This document shows positions 19,616 to 29,987 of a stretch of 64,000 nt of DNA, piece after piece (position 1 is the stretch's first letter; every line of letters starts with the position of its first letter). Where the stretch lies: assembly GCF_013702265.1 (NCBI RefSeq), contig NZ_CP059348.1, forward strand, positions 2,170,001 to 2,234,000, in the 5' to 3' direction. The DNA is from Providencia rettgeri (lineage in GTDB: Bacteria > Pseudomonadota > Gammaproteobacteria > Enterobacterales > Enterobacteriaceae). The notes under the pieces are model-generated. The model made no database searches, had not been told where the DNA came from, and was given only the letters and a program-made list of their open reading frames with translations. The translations under genes and the position numbers were made by a program.

Positions 19616-20533
19616 TTTCGGTGCTACATCCAGTTTTAAAACCCCAGCACTAAAAATAGCGGCGGTTTGCGACAAGAATTGCAAATATTTTTGTCGCTCT
19701 TCAAGACAATTATCTCCAGTTTCCCATTGGCTATAGAGCTCAGCCATATTCGATACGGCTACATGATATTGATTATAAAAGTTCTGTTTTTTTTCTGGGT
19801 CAGAGGATGCTCGGTAATCTTGAATCAGTGTGTTCACTTTCATCGCGTACTGCTGGATTTGCTGATCTTCAAAAACAGGAAGTGTGACAAGATAGTCAAA
19901 TGTTAAACTCACCGTATTGTTTTGTACGGGTTCATTTTGACGCACAACCAGTTGCGTCATTTGCTTATCATCCGAAGAAATCGCCGTAATTAATTCTGAA
20001 TAAGAGAAACACTTTGTTTTTATTTTACTAACTGTCGTTAGCGAATTTAATTCATCAGGGATCCGTGTTCCGATCGGGTAATCACAGTTGAATACGTTAT
20101 TATCAATAATGAAATCATCACTACTCTCAACTCTCCCTTTTACTCGATAATCACCCACAGTTAATTCCTGTATGATTTTATTATGAATAGAGGGAATTCC
20201 ATTATTACCGTATACAAAGCCATAAGAATAATAAAGATGCTTTTGGGGATTTAATATCCCCCCTTTATTACCAGGGTAAACCATAAAATAAATGTGCTGG
20301 CCTTCTCCGGTTGTCATGGAATGTAAGCCTTGCTTTAAATACAAGCTACCCACTGACGCTTTCGGGATCACCATCAGTTTATTATCAATAAAAAAAGAAT
20401 AATTTTCCGACGAGTCATTACTAAAAAAGAAGCGCCCACTCTCTGAAGTATGTGGTTGATAAACATCACAACTTGTTATGCCAAAACTCAATAGTGCTGC
20501 ATATTTCGCCGACTTTGCACATAACATAAACAT
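19613..20533 (-). CDS. Unrecognised lipoprotein, 306 residues
   Basis: I do not recognise the family. The N-terminus is a short lipoprotein signal with lipobox ITSC and lipidated C22. The next residue is Asp (CDVYQ), which in enterobacteria favours retention in the inner membrane. The mature part has a beta-rich look (FFFSNDSSENYSFFIDN, YYSYGFVYGNNG) and a helical last third (from about residue 235) rich in Gln and Tyr. It is convergent with btuR and has no operon partners. It interrupts the E. coli order between btuR and rluB, so it is accessory. The start could also be the ATG two codons later. Confidence 0.78.
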   Translation of the reverse strand: MFMLCAKSAKYAALLSFGITSCDVYQPHTSESGRFFFSNDSSENYSFFIDNKLMVIPKASVGSLYLKQGLHSMTTGEGQHIYFMVYPGNKGGILNPQKHLYYSYGFVYGNNGIPSIHNKIIQELTVGDYRVKGRVESSDDFIIDNNVFNCDYPIGTRIPDELNSLTTVSKIKTKCFSYSELITAISSDDKQMTQLVVRQNEPVQNNTVSLTFDYLVTLPVFEDQQIQQYAMKVNTLIQDYRASSDPEKKQNFYNQYHVAVSNMAELYSQWETGDNCLEERQKYLQFLSQTAAIFSAGVLKLDVAPK

Positions 20534-20920
20534 TAAAACCTTTTATTGTTTCATTATGATAAAAATAGATTAGATGGACGAGTTGTACAATATAAAAGCC
20601 TCATAATGTGACAGATACCTTATAAACTCTTGATTGGCGTATTTTAAGTTTTAAATATCAAAATAACAAAGAAGTAAAAGTAATAAGTGGAATAACCCAG
20701 CCTGTTTTTACTTTATCACTTTCTAGTCAAAAAAAGACAACCAATAAATAATAATTTAAGATTAGGATAGTTTATTTATATTATCGGAAATGATTGTTTG
20801 ATTTTAAGTCAATTTTTCCATAACAAACCAATTGCTAGATAAATGAAAACTGAATGAATTAATAATTGAAGTATTCAAAAAGAGTAGCAGATTATTTCGC
20901 TATTCTATTTAACTGAAACA
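20534..20920. other. AT-rich intergenic region, no gene seen
   Basis: About 390 bases between the unknown lipoprotein gene and the rluB terminator. It is very AT-rich with several A-tracts. It should hold the lipoprotein promoter (minus strand). I see no open reading frame with a ribosome site and no strong hairpin. Confidence 0.6.
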
Positions 20921-20960
20921 AAAATAAAAAAGGCTATGGCAAATACCATAACCTTTATTT
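20921..20960 (-). terminator. Terminator of rluB
   Basis: On the minus strand AAAGGTTATGG pairs with CCATAGCCTTT (one G-U pair), followed by a T-rich tail, 26 bases after the rluB stop. Confidence 0.88.
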
Positions 20961-20986
20961 TTAACCATTCGAATAACGTTATACGA

Positions 20987-21904
20987 TTAGATTCGAGTAC
21001 GACGTTTAGCCGTTGGGCGTGAAGTTTGGCGCTTCGCAGCTGGACGAGATGCCACTTGAGTGTGACGTTTCACAGCACGGCGAATTTGGTTAGCTTTGAT
21101 GCGGCGCTGATCACGCTCAACAGACACTTTACTTTCTGTTTCAACATCCAGTTCAACTAACTCTCTTAAATAGTTAGTTTGCTCTAAACCTAATTCAGTC
21201 CAACCACCACGTGGTAAACCTTTCGGTAAATCAATATCTCCGTAACGAACACGGATCAGGCGGCTCACTTGCACACCAACAGATTCCCATAGACGACGAA
21301 CTTCACGGTTACGACCTTCAGTTAAGGTGACGTTATACCATTGGTTCATTCCTTCACCACCGCGATACGACACAGTTTTAAAGGATGCCGGACCATCTTC
21401 TAATTGCACGCCAGTGGTTAACTGACGAATTTTTGCATCCGTGATTTCACCAAATACACGTACTGCGTATTCGCGTTCCACTTCACGGCTTGGGTGCATT
21501 AAGCGGTTAGCTAATTCACCATCGGTTGTAAATAACAATAAACCACTGGTGTTCACATCTAGACGCCCTACAGCAATCCAACGAGCCCCAGTCAGTTTTG
21601 GTAAACGGTTAAATACCGTTGGGCGACCTTCAGGATCATGGCGCGTGCACAATTCCCCTTCCGGTTTGTAGTACGCCATCACGCGGCAAATTTCTTTTTC
21701 TGGCTCTTTTATCGCTAAGACTCGACCATCAAGACGAATTTTTGTGGAGGCTTTGACTTCAACACGGTCACCCAATGTTGCCATTTTGCCATCAACACTA
21801 ATGCGGCCTTCTTTCAATAGACCTTCGATTTCTCGGCGGGAGCCATGCCCTGAACGGGCAAGAATTTTTTGTAACTTTTCAGTTTGTTGCGGTTTAGAAC
21901 TCAT
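20987..21904 (-). CDS. rluB: 23S rRNA pseudouridine-2605 synthase
   Basis: An RsuA-family pseudouridine synthase that modifies U2605 of 23S rRNA. An N-terminal S4 RNA-binding domain ([20 protein letters not shown]) precedes the catalytic domain, with the aspartate motif [13 protein letters not shown]. The tail is highly basic (after residue about 255, rich in R and K), as in E. coli. The start at 21904 ([10 protein letters not shown]) has AGGA five bases upstream and fits the family N-terminus. The open frame extends to 21973 but those extra codons have no family support. Length 305 residues. Confidence 0.95.
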   Translation of the reverse strand: MSSKPQQTEKLQKILARSGHGSRREIEGLLKEGRISVDGKMATLGDRVEVKASTKIRLDGRVLAIKEPEKEICRVMAYYKPEGELCTRHDPEGRPTVFNRLPKLTGARWIAVGRLDVNTSGLLLFTTDGELANRLMHPSREVEREYAVRVFGEITDAKIRQLTTGVQLEDGPASFKTVSYRGGEGMNQWYNVTLTEGRNREVRRLWESVGVQVSRLIRVRYGDIDLPKGLPRGGWTELGLEQTNYLRELVELDVETESKVSVERDQRRIKANQIRRAVKRHTQVASRPAAKRQTSRPTAKRRTRI

Positions 21905-22100
21905 GAGATCCTCAGCTGTCGCCTTCACAGGCGTCAAATAGCTTTTTGCACGATTAAAACACGTCTCACTCAATTAACAAGTCTTGCGTCATCGGCAAAA
22001 AGTGATGAATTTGAAAACCTGCGCATTATACACAGGTTTATTGTGATCCCCTATGACTAATCGTCTTTCCTGAAAGAATGCACCTTCAAGGAAGACTGGC

Positions 22101-22721
22101 TTATTCAAATGGGGTTGGGTCGCCAGTTCCGACACGGGCGACAACTGGTGTGTCGTCGGTAAAATCAATTACCGTGGTTGGTTTTTGCCCGATGTAACCA
22201 CCGTGGATCACTAAATCCACTTGTTTATCCAGTAAGTCGCGGATCTCTTCTGGATCAGATTGGGTAAAATCATCTCCCGGTAAAATCAAGCTAGTGGACA
22301 TTAATGGCTCACCCACCGCTTCTAACAGGTCGCGGGCAATAGGGTTTGATGGTACGCGTAACCCAATGGTTTTACGCTTTTCGTTCATCAAGCGACGAGG
22401 CACTTCTTTGGTGGCTTTTAAAATAAAGGTGTAATTACCCGGTGTATTGTTTTTGATTAAACGAAATACGGTGTTATCCACATGGGCATAATTAGAGATT
22501 TCGGATAGATCACGGCACATCAAGGTAAAGTTATGGTTTGAATCCAATTTACGGATACGGCAAATACGTTCTAGGGCATTTTTTTCTTCTAAACGACAAC
22601 CAATGGCATAGCCTGAATCTGTCGGGTAGACGACAACACCGCCTTTATTCAGGATCTCAACGCTTTGGCTTATCAGCCTTGCCTGAGGGTTGTCCGGATG
22701 GATATAAAAAAACTGGCTCAT
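22101..22721 (-). CDS. yciO: YciO, Sua5/YrdC/YciO family protein
   Basis: A 206-residue YrdC-like domain protein. It carries the family signatures VVYPTDSGYAIGC, NFTLMCRDLSE and LRVPSNPIA. Relatives TsaC and Sua5 make threonylcarbamoyl-AMP for tRNA t6A. YciO itself is a paralogue whose role is not settled. Start and length match E. coli almost exactly, and its place between rluB and rnm is conserved. Confidence 0.94.
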   Translation of the reverse strand: MSQFFYIHPDNPQARLISQSVEILNKGGVVVYPTDSGYAIGCRLEEKNALERICRIRKLDSNHNFTLMCRDLSEISNYAHVDNTVFRLIKNNTPGNYTFILKATKEVPRRLMNEKRKTIGLRVPSNPIARDLLEAVGEPLMSTSLILPGDDFTQSDPEEIRDLLDKQVDLVIHGGYIGQKPTTVIDFTDDTPVVARVGTGDPTPFE

Positions 22722-22971
22722 AGTGACCTCTATAGTTGAGTATCGACAGCATCATCCGGTGAACGACCTAAAAATGGCACTATCTATCTGTTCTTGCAAA
22801 ACAAAACGGTTCTTACAAAACACAATGGTCACAATAATATCTTTATCAAATAATATTGTGACTCAATAAAATAATTCATATACAGACTATTTTACACCCA
22901 AACCGTGATCCATCAACGAATTAGGTAATATTCTTACAAACTAGGGGGTTTTAGCTGCCCGTCAATTCACT

Positions 22972-23844
22972 TTATCCCTCATTCACTTTATCCCAGAGGG
23001 TCCAAACGGCTTGGTCATCATCAGGGAGCCATAAATTCCGCCCTAACTCAATCCACGAACAAGGGCGATGGAAGTCTGATCCAACAGAGGTTTTCAAGTT
23101 TGCCTCTTGTGCCAACTCTCCTAAAAATCGCTTCTCATTTGCTGGTTGCTGGCAATGAGAAATTTCCATCGCATCCCCTTGGCAGGCTTTAAAGTGATCG
23201 ATCAGGCGTCTCAACCATTTATTCGATAATTGATATTTTGATGGATGCGCCAGAACCGCGACACCGCCAGATTGATGAATGGCATCCACGGCTTCTTGAA
23301 TGCTGCACCACTGAGCAGGTACATAGCCAGTTTTTCCTTTCGCCAGATAGCGCTTAAACACATTATTGATGGTTTTCTCTTTGCCAATTTTGACAATATA
23401 CTGCGCAAAATGCGCACGTGTGACCTGTCCGCCACCTGAAATCGCTTGGGCATTTTCCCACGCATCCTCAATCCCCGCCTTTTGCAAGCGACGACCTATC
23501 TCAATCCCGCGTTCTAGACGGCGTTGTGATTGCTGCGTGAGTAACGTTTCCATTGCTGGATGACTCGGTGAAAAATTCAATCCAACAATATGAATTTCAA
23601 TATTTTCCCACAAGGTGGATATTTCAACCCCGTTAACTAATGTTAATGGACGTGAATTATCAGCAAGATACGCTTTGGCAGCAATTAAGCCATCACAAGT
23701 ATCATGATCCGTAATTGATAAAATATTCACACCCATTGCTATCGCACGTTCGACTAACTCAGCGGGAGGCAATTCTCCATCTGATGCATTCGTATGGCTA
23801 TGTAAGTCATAGCGAGTCATTATTGGCGTCGAATCTTGCGACAT
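22972..23844 (-). CDS. rnm: PHP-domain 5'-3' exoribonuclease (RNase AM, formerly YciV/TrpH)
   Basis: A 290-residue PHP-family phosphoesterase. Metal-binding motifs are visible as DLHSHTNASDG at the N-terminus, SITDHDTCDG near residue 42, VLAHPSKY and VGSDFHRP. The E. coli protein is reported to trim 5' ends of rRNAs (5S, 16S, 23S) and to act on 3',5'-bisphosphates and short oligonucleotides. It is divergent from the trp operon, so the roughly 160 bases upstream of its start also carry the trp promoter and leader start. The AAGG ribosome site is well spaced. Confidence 0.93.
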   Translation of the reverse strand: MSQDSTPIMTRYDLHSHTNASDGELPPAELVERAIAMGVNILSITDHDTCDGLIAAKAYLADNSRPLTLVNGVEISTLWENIEIHIVGLNFSPSHPAMETLLTQQSQRRLERGIEIGRRLQKAGIEDAWENAQAISGGGQVTRAHFAQYIVKIGKEKTINNVFKRYLAKGKTGYVPAQWCSIQEAVDAIHQSGGVAVLAHPSKYQLSNKWLRRLIDHFKACQGDAMEISHCQQPANEKRFLGELAQEANLKTSVGSDFHRPCSWIELGRNLWLPDDDQAVWTLWDKVNEG

Positions 23845-23900
23845 AGTGTTACCTTCTCCCTTTCGACTTAACGAAAATTAAAAATAAATACAAACTGCTA

Positions 23901-23935
23901 TTGACACAAATCACGCGATCTAGTTTACTAGTACG
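23901..23935 (+). promoter_or_regulatory. trp promoter with TrpR operator
   Basis: TTGACA at 23901-23906, a 17-base spacer and TTTACT at 23924-23929 form a good sigma-70 promoter. The operator CGATCTAGTTTACTAGTACG (23916-23935) overlaps the -10 box and has the paired CTAG half-sites of the E. coli TrpR operator. TrpR bound to tryptophan would block RNA polymerase here. Confidence 0.92.
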
Positions 23936-24010
23936 CAAGATTGCTTGTATTCAAAAGAATTAGTATTCAAAAGCATTTAAAACTTAATTTGTTTATCCAG
24001 TGAGGCATGT

Positions 24011-24082
24011 ATGACTATTTTCAATTTATCAAATCGTTGGTGGCGCGACTTCCCAAATTGGGCGGAAGCCGCACGCGCATAA
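24011..24082 (+). CDS. trpL: trp operon leader peptide
   Basis: A 23-codon reading frame ending at TAA 24080-24082. It has tandem Trp codons at 24038-24043 (residues 10-11) and a third at 24059-24061 (residue 17), in the context NRWWRDFPNWAEAARA. GAGG lies five bases upstream of the ATG. When charged tRNA-Trp is scarce, ribosomes stall here and prevent formation of the terminator downstream. The E. coli leader has 14 residues with one WW pair, so this one is longer and has an extra Trp codon. Confidence 0.92.
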   Translation: MTIFNLSNRWWRDFPNWAEAARA

Positions 24083-24103
24083 ATTGTTAATGCCTCAGTG
24101 CCG

Positions 24104-24131
24104 AACCCGCCCTCAACCAGCGGGTTTTTTT
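24104..24131 (+). terminator. trp attenuator
   Basis: AACCCGC (24104-24110) pairs with GCGGGTT (24120-24126), then a run of T, 22 bases after the leader stop. This is the terminator arm of a trp attenuation system. The competing antiterminator would use sequence around 24085-24103, which I did not fold in detail. Confidence 0.9.
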
Positions 24132-24159
24132 ACGTCTAAAATTAGCTTAAGGCAGCAAA

Positions 24160-25734
24160 ATGAACAAACAAAACACCACATTAGCACATTTTAATCATCT
24201 GGATAGCCCAATTAACTATCAACCGGATCCTACGTTGTTATTTAATCACCTGTGCCAGAATAAAGCCGCTACCATGCTGTTAGAGTCGGCTGAAGTCAAC
24301 AACAAAGCCAATTTACAAAGCCTGTTAATCATCGACAGCGCATTACGCATCCGTGCATTTGGTCAACGGGTTGAAATTGAAGCGTTAACTGAAAATGGCC
24401 AAGCCCTATTGCCTTTAATTAATGTGCAATTAGCCGAGAAAGCAATTTCTCGCGATTTAACCACAAACCATCTGACCGTCATCTTTGCTCAACCAGAAAG
24501 CCAATTAGATGAAGATAGCCGCTTAAAAAGCGCATCATGTTTGGATGTATTACGCGCATTGCCTGCAGTGGCGCAAGCCCACTTCCCGAAACCAGAAATC
24601 CTGTTTATGGGCGGATTATTTGCCTATGACTTAGTGGCAAATTTTGAAGCATTACCAGAAGTCGCAGCCACAAACCAATGCCCAGATTTCTGCTTTTTTG
24701 TCGCTGAACACTATTTAGTGATCGACCATCAGAACCAAGCTGCGCGCTTAAAAAGCCTGTTATTTACCGCAGACACCCACATCGTCGAACAAGTAAAACA
24801 ACGCCACAGCGACATTATCGTTGCGTGCCGCCCTTACTTACCCGCATTACCTCTGGGTGAACAAGACAACTTCAGCGTCACTATCAATAAAAACGATGAA
24901 GAATATGGGCGTGTAGTTAATACATTAAAAGAAGCCATCTACCGCGGTGATATTTTCCAAGTCGTCCCATCACGCAAATTCAGTATGCCATGTGCACAAC
25001 CGTTGATTGCCTATCAAAAACTTAAGGCGCAAAACCCAAGCCCGTACATGTTCTATATGCAAGACAACGATTTCACCCTGTTCGGTGCTTCCCCAGAAAG
25101 CGCGTTGAAATACAGCAAACAAACTCGCATGGTGGAAATCTACCCAATTGCAGGTACTCGTCCTCGTGGACGTAATGCGCAAGGAAACATCGACTTAGAT
25201 TTAGACAGCCGTATTGAATTAGCCATGCGTACCGATGAAAAAGAGCTGGCCGAACACATTATGTTAGTGGACTTAGCCCGTAATGATTTAGCACGAATTT
25301 GTGAAGCGGGTAGCCGCTATGTTGCCAACCTGACCAAAGTTGACCGCTACTCTTTTGTCATGCACTTAGTTTCCCATGTTGTTGGCACGTTACGCAGCGA
25401 TTTAGATGTTTTCCATGCTTATCAAGCCTGTATGAATATGGGGACATTAACCGGCGCGCCGAAAGTTAAAGCGATGCAACTGATCGCAGAATGTGAAAAA
25501 GAGCGCAGAGGCTCTTACGGCGGCGCTGTGGGTTACTTTAATGGTAAAGGCGACTTTGATACTTGCATCGTTATTCGTTCCGCGTATGTCGAAAACGGCA
25601 TTGCCACCGTTCAAGCTGGCGGAGGCGTTGTCCTCGACTCGTCTCCACAAGGTGAAGCCGACGAAACTCGTAATAAAGCCCGCGCGGTGATCCGCGCCAT
25701 TGCCCAAGCCCACCAAGTTGAGGAGTTATTTTAA
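24160..25734 (+). CDS. trpE: Anthranilate synthase component I
   Basis: Makes anthranilate from chorismate with ammonia supplied by TrpG. The 524-residue protein has the tryptophan feedback-site motif LLES (40-43) and the chorismate-binding C-terminal domain ([47 protein letters not shown]). It is the first structural gene after the attenuator. The TAA overlaps the trpG ATG as TAATG, which indicates translational coupling that keeps the two subunits in balance. Confidence 0.98.
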   Translation: MNKQNTTLAHFNHLDSPINYQPDPTLLFNHLCQNKAATMLLESAEVNNKANLQSLLIIDSALRIRAFGQRVEIEALTENGQALLPLINVQLAEKAISRDLTTNHLTVIFAQPESQLDEDSRLKSASCLDVLRALPAVAQAHFPKPEILFMGGLFAYDLVANFEALPEVAATNQCPDFCFFVAEHYLVIDHQNQAARLKSLLFTADTHIVEQVKQRHSDIIVACRPYLPALPLGEQDNFSVTINKNDEEYGRVVNTLKEAIYRGDIFQVVPSRKFSMPCAQPLIAYQKLKAQNPSPYMFYMQDNDFTLFGASPESALKYSKQTRMVEIYPIAGTRPRGRNAQGNIDLDLDSRIELAMRTDEKELAEHIMLVDLARNDLARICEAGSRYVANLTKVDRYSFVMHLVSHVVGTLRSDLDVFHAYQACMNMGTLTGAPKVKAMQLIAECEKERRGSYGGAVGYFNGKGDFDTCIVIRSAYVENGIATVQAGGGVVLDSSPQGEADETRNKARAVIRAIAQAHQVEELF

Positions 25735-26342
25735 TGGCTAATATCTTACTACTCGATAATGTCGACTCCTTCACCTACAACTTGGTCGACCAATTACGCT
25801 CTGGTGGTCATCACGTGGTGATCTACCGCAACACCGTTAATGCGGCACATGTTTTATCTGTATTGAATCAGCTCGATGATGCGATTTTAGTCCTTTCACC
25901 GGGCCCTGGAAAACCCAGTGACGCGGGCTGTATGCCGGAAGTACTTAAATCAGTAATAGGCACCATTCCTGTCATTGGCATCTGCTTAGGGCATCAAGCC
26001 ATTGTTGAAGCTTATGGCGGAACAGTCTCCCCTGCAGGTGAAATTTTACACGGCAAAGCATCAATGGCGACCCACGATGAACAAGCCATGTTTACCGGCT
26101 TAGAAAACCCTATTTCAGTGGCTCGCTATCACTCTTTAGTGGGTAGCCAAATCCCTGAATCATTAACTATTTGCGCACAATCCAATGGCATGGTCATGGC
26201 GGTGCGCAATGATGAACAGCGAGTGTGTGGATTCCAGTTTCACCCCGAATCCATCTTAACCACCCAAGGAAAATTGTTGTTAGAAAATACGGTGGTATGG
26301 GCGCTTTCTTCCCCCAACAAAACAACATCACATTCGCACTAA
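25734..26342 (+). CDS. trpG: Anthranilate synthase component II (glutamine amidotransferase)
   Basis: A 202-residue class I glutamine amidotransferase that delivers ammonia to TrpE. The nucleophile is C84 in GICLGHQAI, and the His/Glu partners are in FHPESIL (about H170 and E172). It is a free-standing gene, whereas in E. coli and Salmonella trpG is fused to trpD. It is coupled to trpE by a one-base TAATG overlap. Confidence 0.97.
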   Translation: MANILLLDNVDSFTYNLVDQLRSGGHHVVIYRNTVNAAHVLSVLNQLDDAILVLSPGPGKPSDAGCMPEVLKSVIGTIPVIGICLGHQAIVEAYGGTVSPAGEILHGKASMATHDEQAMFTGLENPISVARYHSLVGSQIPESLTICAQSNGMVMAVRNDEQRVCGFQFHPESILTTQGKLLLENTVVWALSSPNKTTSHSH

Positions 26343-26362
26343 TGGGACACAGAGAGCCAATC

Positions 26363-27364
26363 ATGCAAAACATTTACGATAAATTATTTAAGGCGCAAGC
26401 GTTAACTCAACAAGAGAGCCAATATTTATTTAACGCAATTATTCAAGGTGAACTCACTGAGCCCCAACTTGCTGCCGTCTTGATCAGCATGAAAATGCGT
26501 GGCGAACAACCACAAGAAATTGCCGGTGCTGCATTGGCATGCTTAGAAAACGCCCAACCTTTCCCACGCCCTGACTATCAATTCAGTGATATTGTCGGCA
26601 CAGGAGGAGACGGCGCCAACAGTATTAATATTTCCACCGCCAGCGCATTTGTGGCGGCAGAATGTGGGATCAAAGTCGCGAAACACGGCAACCGCAGCGT
26701 TTCCAGTCGTTCAGGTTCATCGGATCTACTCGCCGCCTTTGGCATTGCCTTAGATCTAAGCGCTCAAAGCGCCCGTGATGCGTTAGACGAGTTAGGCTTA
26801 TGTTTCTTATTTGCGCCGCAATATCACAGTGGATTCCGCCATGCCGCGCCTGTGCGTAGCCAATTAAAAACCCGTACTTTATTTAATGTTCTGGGCCCAT
26901 TAATTAACCCAGCTCGCCCACCGTTAGCTTTAGTGGGCGTCTATCAAGATTCATTGGTTGAACCGGTAGCAAAAACCATGCAAATGCTTGGGTTTACCCG
27001 CGCTGCTGTGGTACATAGTGGAGGGATGGATGAAGTTTCACTTCATGCACCAACCCATGTCGCCGAGTTAAAAAATGGTGAGGTTCAGCAATATACTCTG
27101 ACAGCTGAAGATTTTGGCTTAGCCCCTTATCAGCTGAAAGATTTGGAAGGCGGTACCCCAGATGAAAACCGTTTTCTACTGACACAATTATTACAAGGTC
27201 ATGGTCAAGCTGCTCATGAAGCTGCTGTCGCCGCAAATGTCGCCATGTTGTTACGTATTAATGGCTACGAAGATTTAAAAGAAAACAGCGAACACGCACT
27301 CAATATTATTCGTAGCGGTAAAGCATTTGACCGCGTTCTGGCACTAGCTGCAAGGGAGCACTAA
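26363..27364 (+). CDS. trpD: Anthranilate phosphoribosyltransferase
   Basis: Transfers phosphoribosyl from PRPP to anthranilate. The 333-residue form starting [12 protein letters not shown] agrees with family N-termini. It has the PRPP-binding loop [30 protein letters not shown], and [11 protein letters not shown] second possible start is the ATG at 26342, which overlaps the trpG stop as TAATG and would add seven residues. The matching overlaps at trpE/trpG and trpB/trpA make that alternative plausible. The open frame reaching further upstream into trpG is not coding in this frame. Confidence 0.95.
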   Translation: MQNIYDKLFKAQALTQQESQYLFNAIIQGELTEPQLAAVLISMKMRGEQPQEIAGAALACLENAQPFPRPDYQFSDIVGTGGDGANSINISTASAFVAAECGIKVAKHGNRSVSSRSGSSDLLAAFGIALDLSAQSARDALDELGLCFLFAPQYHSGFRHAAPVRSQLKTRTLFNVLGPLINPARPPLALVGVYQDSLVEPVAKTMQMLGFTRAAVVHSGGMDEVSLHAPTHVAELKNGEVQQYTLTAEDFGLAPYQLKDLEGGTPDENRFLLTQLLQGHGQAAHEAAVAANVAMLLRINGYEDLKENSEHALNIIRSGKAFDRVLALAAREH

Positions 27365-27365
27365 G

Positions 27366-28742
27366 ATGAAAGGCACTGTATTACAAAAGATTGTGGATGA
27401 TAAATTTGCCTATTTAATAGAGCGCAAACAGCGTCAACCGCTGGCAAGTTTTCAATCTGAAGTGCAACCTGCTCAACGAAATTTCTACTCAGCCTTACAA
27501 GCGAAGCGCCCTGTGTTTATTTTAGAGTGCAAAAAAGCGTCTCCATCCAAGGGGCTTATCCGTGAAGATTTCGATCCTGCAGTGATTGCGGGCATGTATG
27601 CCCCTTATGCTTCTGCAATTTCAGTTTTGACTGACGAAAAATATTTTCAAGGCAAAATGGATTATTTGACCATCGTCAGCAATACCGTGAAACAACCCGT
27701 TCTGTGCAAAGATTTCATCGTTGACCCTTATCAGATATACCTTGCTCGCTATTACCAAGCGGATGCCATTTTATTAATGCTGTCCGTATTAAATGATGAA
27801 CAATACCTTGCCCTTGCCGATGTTGCACACCAACTGAATATGGGCGTACTCACCGAAGTGAGCAACGACGAAGAGCTGGAACGTGCGATAACATTGAAAG
27901 CCAAGGTGGTTGGGATCAACAACCGCGATCTGCGCGATATGTCTATCGATTTAAATCGTACACGTCATCTCGCTCCGCGTTTACCGGCTGGAACCGTGGT
28001 GATCAGCGAGTCAGGTATTCTTCAACATCAACATATTCAAAGCCTTGCGGATGTCGCGAACGGCTTCTTAATTGGTAGTGCTCTGATGGAGCAAGCGGAC
28101 TTACCTCAAGCACTGCGTAACCTGCTGATTGGTGAGCATAAAGTGTGTGGATTAACCCGTGAACAAGATGCTAAAGCCGCATTTGCTGCAGGCGCTAACT
28201 TTGGTGGACTGATTTTTGCTGAAAAATCCCCCCGTAAAGTGACACTGTCACAGGCAAGGCAAATTATTCATGCTGCACCACTTAAATTTGTGGGCGTTTT
28301 CCGTAATCAATCCGCAGATTTTGTGGCGCATATTGCCCAACAATTGGCGTTGCATGCGGTTCAGCTACACGGTGATGAAGATAATACCTACATGGCACAA
28401 TTACGTGAAATGTTGCCAACTCACTGCCATATTTGGAAAGCGCTGAATATGGCTGATAGCCAAATCGTCGATTATGACCCTGCGTTAATTGATTTACTGC
28501 TATTAGATAACGGCGCGGGTGGTACAGGAAAAACCTTTGATTGGTCATCAATACCAACAAATAGTGGCCACAAACTGATGGTGGCTGGCGGACTTAGCCC
28601 TGAAAACTGCCAGCAAGCCGCCCAACTCGTCTGCAATGGGCTTGATTTTAACTCCGGCATTGAAATCGAACCGGGTATTAAATCCGAACAAAAATTAAAC
28701 CAAGTCTTTGATGCATTGAAATCAGCCCGTATGGCGATTTAG
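27366..28742 (+). CDS. trpCF: Bifunctional indole-3-glycerol phosphate synthase / phosphoribosylanthranilate isomerase
   Basis: A 458-residue fusion of two TIM barrels. Residues about 1-255 are the IGPS domain (FILECKKASPSKGLIR, VLCKDFIVDPYQI, VISESGI). Residues about 257-458 are the PRAI domain (VCGLTREQDAKAA, VGVFRN, VQLHGDED, LMVAGGLSPEN). It performs the isomerisation and ring closure steps of tryptophan synthesis. It begins one base after the trpD stop. The same fusion occurs in E. coli. Confidence 0.97.
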   Translation: MKGTVLQKIVDDKFAYLIERKQRQPLASFQSEVQPAQRNFYSALQAKRPVFILECKKASPSKGLIREDFDPAVIAGMYAPYASAISVLTDEKYFQGKMDYLTIVSNTVKQPVLCKDFIVDPYQIYLARYYQADAILLMLSVLNDEQYLALADVAHQLNMGVLTEVSNDEELERAITLKAKVVGINNRDLRDMSIDLNRTRHLAPRLPAGTVVISESGILQHQHIQSLADVANGFLIGSALMEQADLPQALRNLLIGEHKVCGLTREQDAKAAFAAGANFGGLIFAEKSPRKVTLSQARQIIHAAPLKFVGVFRNQSADFVAHIAQQLALHAVQLHGDEDNTYMAQLREMLPTHCHIWKALNMADSQIVDYDPALIDLLLLDNGAGGTGKTFDWSSIPTNSGHKLMVAGGLSPENCQQAAQLVCNGLDFNSGIEIEPGIKSEQKLNQVFDALKSARMAI

Positions 28743-28796
28743 CACAAAGCCATATTAATCATACTGAACATATAAACTTAAAATGGATAATAAATA

Positions 28797-29987
28797 ATGA
28801 GCAAATTAGATCCCTATTTCGGTGAGTTTGGTGGGCAATATGTCCCAGAAATTTTGATCCCAGCATTGAACCAACTAGAAGATGCCTTTATTGACGCACA
28901 AAATGACCCTGCGTTCCTAACCGAATTCCATGACCTACTTAAAAACTATGCGGGTCGTCCAACTGCATTAACTCTGTGCCGCAACCTGACAGCAGGAACC
29001 AAAACTAAACTTTATTTAAAGCGCGAAGATTTACTTCACGGTGGCGCGCACAAAACCAACCAGGTGTTGGGTCAAGCATTACTCGCCAAACGTATGGGTA
29101 AAAATGAAATTATCGCTGAAACGGGTGCGGGTCAGCACGGTGTCGCTACCGCCCTTGCTTGCGCCTTATTAAATATGAAGTGCCGTATCTACATGGGTGC
29201 AAAGGACGTTGAACGCCAATCTCCGAACGTGTTTCGCATGAAGCTCATGGGCGCCGAAGTGATCCCTGTACATAGCGGCTCTGCAACCCTAAAAGATGCT
29301 TGTAATGAAGCGCTAAGAGACTGGTCTGGCAGTTATGAAACCGCACACTATTTATTAGGCACGGCGGCGGGTCCTCACCCATATCCGACCATTGTGCGTG
29401 AATTTCAGCGCATGATCGGTGATGAAGCCAAACAGCAAATTTTAGATAAGGAAGGTCGCCTACCGGATGCGGTGATCGCCTGTATCGGCGGCGGTTCCAA
29501 TGCTATCGGTATGTTCGCGTCATTTATTCCTGAAGAAAGCGTCGGATTAATTGGTGTTGAGCCTGCCGGTCACGGTATTGAATCAGGGCAACACGGTGCT
29601 CCGTTAAAACATGGTCGTGTTGGGATTTATTTCGGTATGAAATCCCCAATGATGCAAACCTCTGAGGGGCAGATTGAAGAATCTTACTCCATTTCAGCGG
29701 GGTTAGATTTCCCATCAGTGGGGCCTCAACATGCACACTTAAACAGTATTGGTCGTGCTGAATATGTTTCGATTACCGATGATGAAGCGCTAAACGCCTT
29801 TAAATTACTGTCACGCAAAGAAGGGATTATTCCTGCATTAGAGTCATCTCATGCATTGGCGTATGCCCTCAAAATGGCAGAGCAAAATCCAAATAAAGAG
29901 CAGTTGTTAATTGTCAATTTATCCGGTCGTGGTGATAAAGACATTTTTACGGTACATGATATTTTGACCAGCAAAGGGGAAATCTAA
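28797..29987 (+). CDS. trpB: Tryptophan synthase beta chain
   Basis: A 396-residue PLP enzyme that joins indole and serine. K86 in GGAHKTNQV forms the Schiff base with PLP. The phosphate loop is [12 protein letters not shown] and the catalytic-region motif [12 protein letters not shown] is intact. The TAA overlaps the trpA ATG as TAATG, so the two subunits are coupled. Length and start ([18 protein letters not shown]) match enterobacterial TrpB. Confidence 0.98.
   Translation: MSKLDPYFGEFGGQYVPEILIPALNQLEDAFIDAQNDPAFLTEFHDLLKNYAGRPTALTLCRNLTAGTKTKLYLKREDLLHGGAHKTNQVLGQALLAKRMGKNEIIAETGAGQHGVATALACALLNMKCRIYMGAKDVERQSPNVFRMKLMGAEVIPVHSGSATLKDACNEALRDWSGSYETAHYLLGTAAGPHPYPTIVREFQRMIGDEAKQQILDKEGRLPDAVIACIGGGSNAIGMFASFIPEESVGLIGVEPAGHGIESGQHGAPLKHGRVGIYFGMKSPMMQTSEGQIEESYSISAGLDFPSVGPQHAHLNSIGRAEYVSITDDEALNAFKLLSRKEGIIPALESSHALAYALKMAEQNPNKEQLLIVNLSGRGDKDIFTVHDILTSKGEI

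Noticed and set aside
26225-26362. Longer trpD frame starting inside trpG
   Set aside because: This part overlaps the conserved end of TrpG in another frame. TrpD family N-termini begin near 26363 (or at 26342 at most).
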